From the NCBI GenBank assembly GCA_963377175.1, contig CAUJNA010001513.1, forward strand, positions 356,001 to 420,000: 64,000 nt of DNA, in the 5' to 3' direction. The position numbers and the translations under genes are program-made. Position 1 is the first letter of the stretch. Each line of letters opens with the position of its first letter. The notes below the pieces were generated by a model. That model did no database searches and was not told the origin of the DNA. It saw only the letters and a list, made by a program, of their open reading frames with translations. The stretch is from Effrenium voratum (lineage: Eukaryota > Sar > Dinophyceae > Suessiales > Symbiodiniaceae). Below are positions 63,801 to 64,000 of the stretch, piece after piece.

Positions 63801-64000
63801 TTCAAAAGTTGCGATGCTTGCGGTGGTTTCTATTGAAGCTCCCACTTTTGGAGGTCCCAAAAAGGGAAATGGAGGAAATCTCGGTTGTTCAGCCGTTGCC
63901 ATGTCGATGTCCGCCTGCGACTTCCGTCAGGTACGGGGGCTGGAACGAGGTGCGAGTCAACGGCGGCCAGGTTTCTCGCACGAAGTCCATAAGGAGCAGT
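22893..64000 (+). CDS. Giant multi-exon gene (or run of paralogues) with five copies of an unrecognised domain plus PAN-like modules; 3' end beyond the window
   Basis: This entry spans the exons listed individually below. Five GC-rich exon sets, all on this strand, encode the same domain of about 124 residues. Conserved landmarks are LGNGYPC, GWTHTR, GFLRNK, GLEPG, W-(R/K)-V-Y-Q-Y, AGKN, VNG, GKITF and [10 protein letters not shown] placed exon edges where copies stop aligning and an AG acceptor plus a GT, GC or GA donor restores both the frame and the equal spacing of landmarks. Copies 1 and 2 join through one 364-nt intron, and copies 4 and 5 join in frame too. Exons between copies 2 and 3 are PAN/Apple-like. 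No start codon, signal peptide, membrane segment or stop codon was identified. Likely a large extracellular or surface binding protein (inference). It could be several genes: dinoflagellates often carry tandem same-strand paralogues. Confidence 0.75.
23595..23750 (+). CDS. Copy 1, exon 2: GWTHTR to W-R-I-Y-Q
   Basis: The longest uninterrupted stretch of the domain and the guide for the others. It reads [50 protein letters not shown]-. Very GC-rich against its flanks. It ends at a GC donor (GCC A|GC); joined to 25,055 this restores a serine and gives the same 17-residue spacing from YQ to VNG as in copies 2 to 5. Intron 1,304 nt. Confidence 0.8.
25055..25109 (+). CDS. Copy 1, exon 3: AGKN...VNG segment
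   Basis: A 55-nt exon after ACCTCAG encoding [18 protein letters not shown]. Matches FAGKN-x-L-x-VNG of copies 2, 3 and 4. GT donor (ACG|GTGTCT). Phase 0 agrees with the next exon at 26,297. Intron 1,187 nt. Confidence 0.75.
26297..26370 (+). CDS. Copy 1, exon 4: G-R-I-V-F-T-F-A-R segment
   Basis: A 74-nt exon after TAGCAG. It ends [12 protein letters not shown], equivalent to [11 protein letters not shown] in copy 2 and [11 protein letters not shown] in copy 3. GT donor (CA|GTGACT). The split CA+G restores the glutamine and yields FARQSHHV, the same length as FRRQSTHV. Intron 989 nt. Confidence 0.7.
27360..27442 (+). CDS. Copy 1, exon 5: HVQLSALSV and linker to copy 2
   Basis: An 83-nt exon after AGCGAAG encoding [14 protein letters not shown] and EYLTTLDE. 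The last base pairs with the acceptor before 27,807 to give serine. This places copy 2 directly behind copy 1 with a linker of about 30 residues. GT donor. Intron 364 nt. Confidence 0.75.
27807..27935 (+). CDS. Copy 2, exon 1: linker and TLSM...GWTHT
   Basis: After CTCACAG the exon reads [15 protein letters not shown], then [18 protein letters not shown] and GWTHT plus the first base of arginine. GT donor (CAC|GTGGCT, phase 1). Joining to 28,384 gives [16 protein letters not shown], which is unsplit in copies 1 and 5. This is one of the strongest proofs of the intron boundaries. Intron 448 nt. Confidence 0.8.
28236..28353 (+). mobile_element. Element D copy inside intron 27,936-28,383
   Basis: Matches 40,545-40,655 over about 115 bp: TTGGATCTTTAGAC at the left, TTTTTGGGAAAT, GTTTTCCACTAA, then a 3' end TTTTTGC-x2-GGGGTC-x-ACAGCAACCAAG. 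Ends 30 nt before the acceptor. Shorter remnants lie at 6,240-6,285, 16,484-16,528 and 38,757-38,795. Confidence 0.7.
28384..28483 (+). CDS. Copy 2, exon 2: GFLRNK...GLEPG...W-R-V-Y
   Basis: A 100-nt exon after TCGCCCAG encoding [30 protein letters not shown]. It ends in CA|GC. The glutamine codon is completed by the first base of the exon at 29,049, giving [12 protein letters not shown]. Intron 565 nt with GC-AG ends. Confidence 0.8.
29049..29104 (+). CDS. Copy 2, exon 3: [15 protein letters not shown]
   Basis: A 56-nt exon after CTGCCGAG encoding [18 protein letters not shown] plus the first base of serine. GT donor (CTCA|GTTTAG). Equivalent to [15 protein letters not shown] in copy 4. Intron 862 nt; it contains a telomere-like motif and repeat H. 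Confidence 0.8.
29399..29418. repeat. Interstitial telomere-like motif (TTTAGGG)n
   Basis: GGTTTAGGGTTTAGGGTT lies inside intron 29,105-29,966, in the opposite orientation to the motif at 10,558. Confidence 0.7.
29684..29905 (+). repeat. Dispersed repeat H, internally duplicated
   Basis: Two tandem variants of a module with GGGGTGG-TGAACATCC or GGGGTGGGTGCACCACCC, then TGTTCAC-x-GGGTA and GACCCATGGCCATATATGGC. Related sequence lies at 17,640-17,720 and 32,325-32,440. Confidence 0.65.
29967..30079 (+). CDS. Copy 2, exon 4: [17 protein letters not shown]
   Basis: A 113-nt GC-rich exon after ACGCCAAG encoding [31 protein letters not shown] and QSTH. Ends CAC|GCGCC, a GC donor at phase 0. Joined to 32,533 it reads [12 protein letters not shown], the length seen in copies 1, 3 and 4. 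Intron 2,453 nt. Confidence 0.8.
30088..30225. repeat. G-rich tandem repeat (GGGGTGA)n
   Basis: Imperfect GGGGGGTGAG units directly behind the donor of exon 29,967-30,079. Confidence 0.85.
30290..30385 (+). mobile_element. Element A, left part only
   Basis: Begins CTCAGTTGTTCAGTGGCACC and shares GGTGGCTGCCCCACTAAAAA and GGTCTTCCCCA with the full copies at 36,011 and 44,023. The right inverted terminus is missing. Confidence 0.65.
31321..31347. repeat. Near-perfect 27-bp palindrome
   Basis: TGCGCGCATGTCC, one base T, then GGACATGCGCGCA: 13-bp perfect arms. No coding or terminator context. Confidence 0.9.
32533..32614 (+). CDS. Copy 2, exon 5: VQLSGLAV, linker and first PAN cysteine
   Basis: An 82-nt exon after TTGCTAG encoding [24 protein letters not shown] and the first base of glycine. 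I end it at a GA donor (CGAG|GAGCGC). Joining to 33,288 completes glycine and gives [13 protein letters not shown]. The five bases AGGAG occur at both intron ends. Intron 673 nt. Confidence 0.7.
33140..33235. repeat. TTGGT/TTTGG-rich microsatellite
   Basis: Imperfect GGTTTGGTTCC and TTGG units within intron 32,615-33,287. Confidence 0.75.
33288..33359 (+). CDS. Exon: PAN/Apple-like module 1
   Basis: After TTGCCTAG the exon encodes [22 protein letters not shown]. With the upstream cysteine the pattern is C-x3-C-x5[11 protein letters not shown], a classic PAN/Apple arrangement. The GT donor at 33,360 (A|GTGGGT) gives the phase needed by 36,193; GG|GTATGC at 33,364 is an alternative. Probable role: protein or carbohydrate binding outside the cell (family knowledge, not shown here). 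Confidence 0.65.
34420..34672 (+). pseudogene. Possible broken coding fragment, Ala/Lys-rich
   Basis: One frame reads [21 protein letters not shown] and stops. A second frame immediately continues [21 protein letters not shown] and [15 protein letters not shown]. The two halves look like one low-complexity Ala/Lys/Pro-rich tail broken by a frameshift. Lies in the intron after 33,359. Could also be two unrelated frames. Confidence 0.25.
36011..36119 (+). mobile_element. Element A, full copy (MITE/introner-like)
   Basis: Left end CTCAGTTGTTCAGTGGCACC and right end GGGTCACTGAACAACTGAG are inverted repeats with 15 perfect terminal bases. The interior has GGTGGCTGCCCCACTAAAAA. 109 bp, no gene. 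Ends 73 nt before the acceptor of exon 36,193. Confidence 0.85.
36193..36272 (+). CDS. Exon: PAN-like module 1, C-terminal part
   Basis: Begins after CTCCCACAG and encodes [17 protein letters not shown] and PYDPWRQIQ. The D-x-W-x-Q-I ending parallels QKDQWQIY at 13,260, so it probably closes the PAN-like module opened at 32,533 and 33,288. The GT donor before GTTGCC (36,273) is preferred because it joins in phase to 36,990; a later GT at 36,283 is possible. Confidence 0.55.
36363..36419. repeat. (GAT)n trinucleotide repeat
   Basis: Nineteen perfect ATG/GAT units in the intron after exon 36,193-36,272. Confidence 0.95.
36990..37034 (+). CDS. Exon: PAN/Apple-like module 2, N-terminal part
   Basis: Starts after CTCGCGAG (alternative acceptor CTTACAG at 36,979) and encodes [20 protein letters not shown], then C. 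The C-x3-C-x5-C spacing is identical to module 1. A GA donor after TGT (TGT|GACTTG, 37,041) is possible, so the 3' edge may extend to 37,040. Confidence 0.5.
37157..37268. mobile_element. Element F, foldback repeat
   Basis: TTGGTGGTTTGGATTGG at the left is mirrored by CCACCAATCCAAGCCACCAA at the right. The interior CGGTTCTTGTAGGGGGCAAA-TGGGAAG matches the copy at 44,892-45,044. Confidence 0.7.
37607..37690 (+). mobile_element. Element I copy
   Basis: Shares AAATGGAAACATGGACTAAA and CCAATTCCTG with 40,161-40,253 and, inverted, with 17,341-17,432. Confidence 0.65.
38264..38334 (+). CDS. Candidate exon, unknown product
   Basis: After CCGCAGAG the GC-rich island reads [14 protein letters not shown] and [10 protein letters not shown]. 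Reads like secreted protein, phase 0 at the start. It lies among PAN-like exons but I cannot place it in a module. 3' edge uncertain. Confidence 0.45.
38533..38635 (+). CDS. Exon: cysteine-rich segment homologous to 13,260
   Basis: After GTCGGCCAG the exon reads [19 protein letters not shown], then GHCATGGPM. The spacing C-x-A-x5-F-x3-GHCA-x-G is the same as in exon 13,260-13,407, which shows a second copy of that segment. Phase 0 would join to 36,990 if that exon ends at the GA donor. 3' edge uncertain. Confidence 0.55.
39871..39981. mobile_element. Element B copy
   Basis: Left GAAATCCTGCACCACC, right GTGGCGCGAAATGGATTTC-GCCCATCCAC, inverted with respect to each other; interior CCCCTGTATATACCAGCAA. 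Same family as 62,017-62,142. Confidence 0.65.
40161..40253 (+). mobile_element. Element I copy
   Basis: GGCAAATGGAAACATGAACT, CCAATTCCTGGTGGTTTAAT and the terminus TTTTGAATCATACCC match the other two copies. It is followed at once by a fragment of element B (40,268-40,313). Confidence 0.65.
40360..40468 (+). CDS. Candidate exon, unknown product
   Basis: Strongly GC-rich open segment. After CGCCTTAG it reads [18 protein letters not shown], then [15 protein letters not shown]. Amphipathic, helix-like character differs from the strand-rich modules around it. I do not recognise it. The donor is not resolved. Confidence 0.45.
40545..40655 (+). mobile_element. Element D copy
   Basis: Near-identical in layout to 28,236-28,353: TTGGATCTTTAGAC, TTTTTGGGAAATAAAGG, GTTTTCCACTAA, TTTTTGCAGGGGGGTCGACA, CAACCAAGC. 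Confidence 0.7.
41111..41195 (+). CDS. Exon: PAN-like cysteine pair
   Basis: An 85-nt exon bounded by TTCTTCCAG and a canonical GAC|GTGAGG donor. It encodes [16 protein letters not shown] then IPKTYAD. CYK-x3-C matches the exon at 15,471, so it is probably the second half of a further PAN-like module. Confidence 0.6.
41524..42440. repeat. 11-bp minisatellite, GGTTCCACCAG
   Basis: About ten perfect 11-bp units (41,528-41,627), then several hundred bases of degenerate, re-amplified blocks separated by TTTCTTCGAGGGCTGCGGGG. Because 11 is not a multiple of 3, all frames stay open, which explains the long minus-strand open frames. Confidence 0.9.
42740..42912. repeat. 36-bp tandem repeat rich in GGGCCCCGAT
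   Basis: About five units of GGGCCCCGATCGGGCCCCGA followed by a variable 16-bp spacer. Each unit is itself nearly palindromic (CGGGGCCCG). Confidence 0.85.
43228..43337. repeat. (CA)n microsatellite
   Basis: ACACAC tract interrupted by CACACGCAGA variants. Confidence 0.95.
44023..44120 (+). mobile_element. Element A, full copy
   Basis: Left CTCAGTTGTTCAGTGGCACC, right GGGTCACTGAACAAC, interior GGTGGCTGCCCCACTAAAAA. Ends 77 nt before the acceptor of exon 44,198. A poly-C run and (GAAACCC)n follow. Confidence 0.8.
44198..44266 (+). CDS. Copy 3, exon 1: pre-domain L-x-x-L-K-E-x-SF segment
   Basis: After AGCTCACAG the exon reads [21 protein letters not shown]. The pattern G-x-E-x-L-x-S-L-x3-SF recurs in 52,548 ([13 protein letters not shown]) and partly in 58,342 ([10 protein letters not shown]), so it belongs to the unit. 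A GA donor (GCCAA|GACGCC) joins to 45,741 to give [18 protein letters not shown] occurs at both junctions. Intron 1,474 nt. Confidence 0.65.
44280..44541. repeat. 25-bp direct repeat flanking element C
   Basis: ATCGATTCGGCACGTCAGGG at 44,280 and ATCGACTCGGTACGTCAGGG at 44,517 (both followed by AAGTG) differ at two positions and flank the element C copy. Confidence 0.8.
44361..44498. mobile_element. Element C copy inside intron of copy 3
   Basis: TGAGTCACAATCAAAACCG and CGGGTTTTGATTGCGACTCA are imperfect inverted ends. The interior is very close to the copy at 15,999-16,136. 138 bp. Confidence 0.8.
44892..45044. mobile_element. Element F, foldback repeat with amplified arm
   Basis: The left arm repeats GGTGGTTTGGATT several times. 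The interior is TTCTTGCAAAGGGGGTAAAT-GGGAA and the right arm CCACCAATCCAAACCACCAA. Same family as 37,157-37,268. Confidence 0.7.
45741..45821 (+). CDS. Copy 3, exon 2: TLSI...GWTHT
   Basis: An 81-nt exon after CGCCGAG encoding [18 protein letters not shown] and GWTHT plus AG of arginine. Aligns with [18 protein letters not shown] of copy 2. The only frame-keeping junction uses a GA donor (CCAG|GACTGA) and CCCGAG|G. The bases AGGA are present at both ends. Intron 719 nt. Confidence 0.75.
46541..46586 (+). CDS. Copy 3, exon 3: [15 protein letters not shown]
   Basis: A 46-nt exon encoding the GFLRN segment, phase 0 at its GC donor (ACA|GCTACT). It joins to the micro-exon at 47,038, giving [15 protein letters not shown], which aligns gap-free with [15 protein letters not shown] in copy 4. 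Intron 451 nt. Confidence 0.75.
47038..47073 (+). CDS. Copy 3, exon 4: 36-nt micro-exon [12 protein letters not shown]
   Basis: Twelve codons between ACGCCTAG and TAT|GCCGCT, phase 0 on both sides. It supplies exactly the residues missing between 46,541 and 48,298, equivalent to GLEPG-SLY of copy 4. Too short for any open-reading-frame search. Intron after it: 1,224 nt. Confidence 0.7.
48187..48280 (+). mobile_element. Element G copy ending next to an acceptor
   Basis: TTTTCCACTGTTGGTGTTAA, GGGAATCTATCACTACTGGA and GTCTTAACCAAATGG match 2,103-2,190. Shorter matches are at 44,811-44,856 and 55,793-55,829. Ends 17 nt before exon 48,298 and contains much of that intron's pyrimidine tract. Confidence 0.65.
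48298..48434 (+). CDS. Copy 3, exon 5: [15 protein letters not shown]...VRADK
   Basis: A 137-nt exon after TTATCTGCAG. It encodes [32 protein letters not shown] and [12 protein letters not shown] plus AG. A GC donor (AAGAG|GCCGGG) joins to 50,877 and gives [14 protein letters not shown], equivalent to [17 protein letters not shown] at 48,461 lies downstream but would break the alignment. Intron 2,442 nt. Confidence 0.8.
48491..48580 (+). repeat. Dispersed repeat E copy
   Basis: GACCTCACACGACC, TCACCCCAAATGGTGGT and GGGAATAGC-x-C-x-CAACCA match 269-365. Confidence 0.7.
50222..50862 (+). repeat. 14-bp minisatellite, TCTATACAAACCTA
   Basis: About 45 units with variants (TCTATACACACCTA and TCTATACATACCTA). 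Forms the 3' end of intron 48,435-50,876. All three + frames are open because 14 is not a multiple of 3 and no unit contains a stop. Confidence 0.95.
50877..50966 (+). CDS. Copy 3, exon 6: [21 protein letters not shown]
   Basis: Follows CGTCTCTTAG directly behind the minisatellite. Encodes [21 protein letters not shown] and RKLNEAN. A GC donor after CTC AAC GAG, or others up to 50,996, are possible; the next exon of the unit (52,548) needs phase 0. The frame ends in TGA at 51,001. Confidence 0.75.
51000..52547. other. Intron-like, non-coding stretch
   Basis: No supported exon. A short GT tract lies near 52,300-52,315. Composition is ordinary for the non-coding part of the window. Confidence 0.4.
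52548..52632 (+). CDS. Copy 4, exon 1: pre-domain [11 protein letters not shown] segment
   Basis: An 85-nt GC-rich exon after ATGGCGCAG encoding [18 protein letters not shown] and NRNLAPSN plus the first base of glycine. Homologous to 44,198. A GC donor (AACG|GCTGCC) joins to 53,367 to give [15 protein letters not shown]. Intron 734 nt. Confidence 0.7.
52719..53000. repeat. (GT)n/(GCGT)n microsatellite
   Basis: About 280 bp of GTGTGT with GTGC interruptions. It fills almost 40 percent of intron 52,633-53,366. Confidence 0.98.
53367..53434 (+). CDS. Copy 4, exon 2: [22 protein letters not shown]
   Basis: A 68-nt exon after GGCTGCAG. Encodes [20 protein letters not shown] and KY. A GC donor (TAC|GCCGCT) at phase 0 joins to 53,810, giving [11 protein letters not shown] as in the unsplit copies. 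Intron 375 nt. Confidence 0.8.
53810..53873 (+). CDS. Copy 4, exon 3: [10 protein letters not shown]...GLEPG
   Basis: A 64-nt exon after TGTTTCAG encoding [20 protein letters not shown] and P. GC donor (CCAG|GCCCCG, phase 1). With 54,503 it restores [14 protein letters not shown]. Intron 629 nt. Confidence 0.8.
54503..54590 (+). CDS. Copy 4, exon 4: [22 protein letters not shown]
   Basis: An 88-nt exon after GTGCTGAG encoding [18 protein letters not shown] and [10 protein letters not shown] plus CG. This is the cleanest version of the VYQ-to-VNG segment. GC donor (GGCCG|GCTCCA). Intron 992 nt, containing element B at 55,054-55,164. Confidence 0.8.
55054..55164. mobile_element. Element B copy
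   Basis: Left GTGGATGGACAAAATCCTGC-ACCAC, right GGTGGTGCGAAAATCACCAC. Interior GTCGGTATTTCCAGGTGAAT. Inside intron 54,591-55,582. A partial copy follows at 55,973-56,024. Confidence 0.65.
55583..55629 (+). CDS. Copy 4, exon 5: GR...WAG segment
   Basis: A 47-nt exon after CGTCCCAG that completes arginine (LGR) and reads [15 protein letters not shown]. This poorly conserved loop is matched by position (VNG to G-x-I-x-F distance) rather than by sequence. GA donor (GCTG|GACGTA). Intron 611 nt. Confidence 0.5.
56241..56304 (+). CDS. Copy 4, exon 6: [13 protein letters not shown]
   Basis: A 64-nt exon after CCGGAAGAG encoding [19 protein letters not shown] and P. HGQILFEF equals HGKITFAF of copy 2. 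A GA donor (CCGAG|GACGGG) with acceptor GCAG|G leaves [21 protein letters not shown] is present at both junctions. Intron 721 nt. Confidence 0.7.
57026..57135 (+). CDS. Copy 4, exon 7: [17 protein letters not shown] and tail
   Basis: A 110-nt exon after AAACGCAG encoding [18 protein letters not shown] and a tail ending SVDVLLT plus one base. GT donor (ACAG|GTATCT). The phase fits the acceptor before 58,342. Intron 1,206 nt. Confidence 0.7.
57531..57600. repeat. (AAGC)n(AAAC)n microsatellite
   Basis: GCAAGCAAGC followed by AAACAAACAAAC within intron 57,136-58,341. Confidence 0.95.
58342..58486 (+). CDS. Copy 5, exon 1: linker and pre-domain LLKEASF segment
   Basis: A 145-nt open segment after CTTTGCAG reading [13 protein letters not shown], then [17 protein letters not shown] and TL plus CG. 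Both phases fit: it receives one base from 57,135, and a GC donor (TTGCG|GCGCAT) gives [11 protein letters not shown] with 61,389. Less GC-rich than other exons, so the 5' part is less certain. Intron 2,902 nt. Confidence 0.5.
59473..59522. repeat. (CA)n microsatellite
   Basis: Perfect CA run opening a strongly purine-rich stretch of the + strand. Confidence 0.97.
59523..60190. other. Purine-rich block in intron of copy 5
   Basis: A/G-rich on this strand for about 650 nt (GAAGACGAAG-like words). The open frames it creates are Lys/Arg-rich or, on the other strand, Leu/Ser-rich. An imperfect direct repeat (ATCCCGCAAAGGGG at 60,022; ATCCCGTAAAGGGG at 60,106) ends it. I see no recognisable gene. 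Confidence 0.5.
60715..60803. repeat. (CCAA)n(CCAG)n microsatellite
   Basis: ACCAACCAACC followed by about fifteen CAGC units. Confidence 0.97.
61389..61487 (+). CDS. Copy 5, exon 2: YLLGNGYP...[18 protein letters not shown]
   Basis: A 99-nt exon after TGCCTCCAG encoding [32 protein letters not shown] and AG. Here the GWTHTR-to-GFLRNK stretch is uninterrupted, unlike copies 2, 3 and 4. GC donor (GCCAG|GCGCGG). The join gives [14 protein letters not shown]. Intron 811 nt. Confidence 0.8.
62017..62142. mobile_element. Element B, most complete copy (MITE/introner-like)
   Basis: Left GTGGATGGACGAAATCTCGC-GCCAC, right GTGGTGCGAAATGGATTTCA-CAACCATCCAC: about 30-bp imperfect inverted ends. Interior ATCCCTGGAATGA and TGTAAATGCCAACCAGCAAC. 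126 bp, inside intron 61,488-62,298. Confidence 0.75.
62299..62364 (+). CDS. Copy 5, exon 3: [21 protein letters not shown]
   Basis: A 66-nt exon after TGGCGCCAG (acceptor followed by T, an exception here) encoding [20 protein letters not shown] and Q plus AG. A GC donor (CAGAG|GCGGGA) joined to 63,931 gives [17 protein letters not shown], exactly the 17-residue length of [17 protein letters not shown]. Intron 1,566 nt. Confidence 0.75.
63391..63461. repeat. 9-bp tandem repeat TGGGAATGC
   Basis: About eight units with point variants (TAGGAATGC, TGGGAATGA), followed by an A-rich run. Confidence 0.95.
63931..64000 (+). CDS. Copy 5, exon 4 (cut by window edge): [11 protein letters not shown]
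   Basis: After TTCCGTCAG the sequence reads [17 protein letters not shown] and KSIRSS to the window edge, GC-rich throughout. It occupies the AGKN-x-L-x-VNG position of the domain. The rest of copy 5 lies outside the window. Confidence 0.75.

Noticed and set aside
1..64000. tRNA, rRNA, snRNA genes and the dinoflagellate spliced leader
   Set aside because: I looked for typical tRNA boxes, rRNA core motifs and spliced-leader-like sequence and recognised none. A covariance-model scan would be decisive.

Overview
WHAT KIND OF ORGANISM. This is nuclear DNA of a eukaryote, most likely a dinoflagellate (Symbiodinium-like or a relative). There are no compact bacterial genes, rRNA or tRNA. Short GC-rich coding islands sit in long AT-richer non-coding DNA full of simple repeats and small inverted-repeat elements. 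Wherever homologous islands can be compared, reading frames join only through introns ending AG|G and beginning mostly GC or GA, less often GT. That donor usage with an AG|G acceptor is a published peculiarity of dinoflagellates. Interstitial TTTAGGG-type telomere-like motifs fit an alga. The species cannot be named from the sequence.

MAIN CONTENT. Every convincing exon is on the + strand. From about 22.9 kb to the right edge they form one very large split gene, or a tightly linked run of paralogous genes. It encodes five copies of a domain of about 124 residues that I do not recognise as a named family. Landmarks in order are: [Y-x-Y-R-L-G-N-G-Y-x-C], [GWTHTR-x-Y-A-x-GFLRNK], [V-x-GLEPG-x-x-Y-x-W-(R/K)-V-Y-Q-Y-A], [F-A-G-K-N-x-L-x-V-N-G], [G-K-I-x-F-x-F-x-R] and [H-V-H-L-S-G-L-A-V]. 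The predicted strand pattern recalls galactose-binding/malectin-like jelly rolls, which is only an inference. Copies: 1 (22,893-27,442), 2 (27,807-32,614), 3 (44,198 to about 51,000), 4 (52,548-57,135), 5 (58,342 to beyond 64,000). Copies 1 and 2, and copies 4 and 5, join in frame without a stop.

Between copies 2 and 3 (32.6-44 kb) lie cysteine-rich exons resembling PAN/Apple modules (C-x3-C-x5-C). Upstream, 12-16 kb has another PAN-like module, and 16.8-21.7 kb has exons with the motif DD-x-SGRQRW, reminiscent of ricin-type beta-trefoil repeats. The first 11 kb holds a few weaker exon candidates. Together the modules suggest a large secreted or surface, glycan-binding or adhesive protein (inference).

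NON-CODING LAYER. At least nine families of short (about 90-140 bp) dispersed repeats occur, several with terminal inverted repeats, nearly all inside the introns defined here. Introns sit at different positions in the five domain copies, so most were probably gained after the domain was duplicated. That fits an introner/MITE-driven intron expansion. Large tandem arrays (14-bp, 11-bp, 36-bp and 9-bp units, GT, CA, TTTG and CCT tracts) occupy the rest. All exon boundaries are inferred from copy-to-copy alignment of the raw sequence; no transcript evidence was available.
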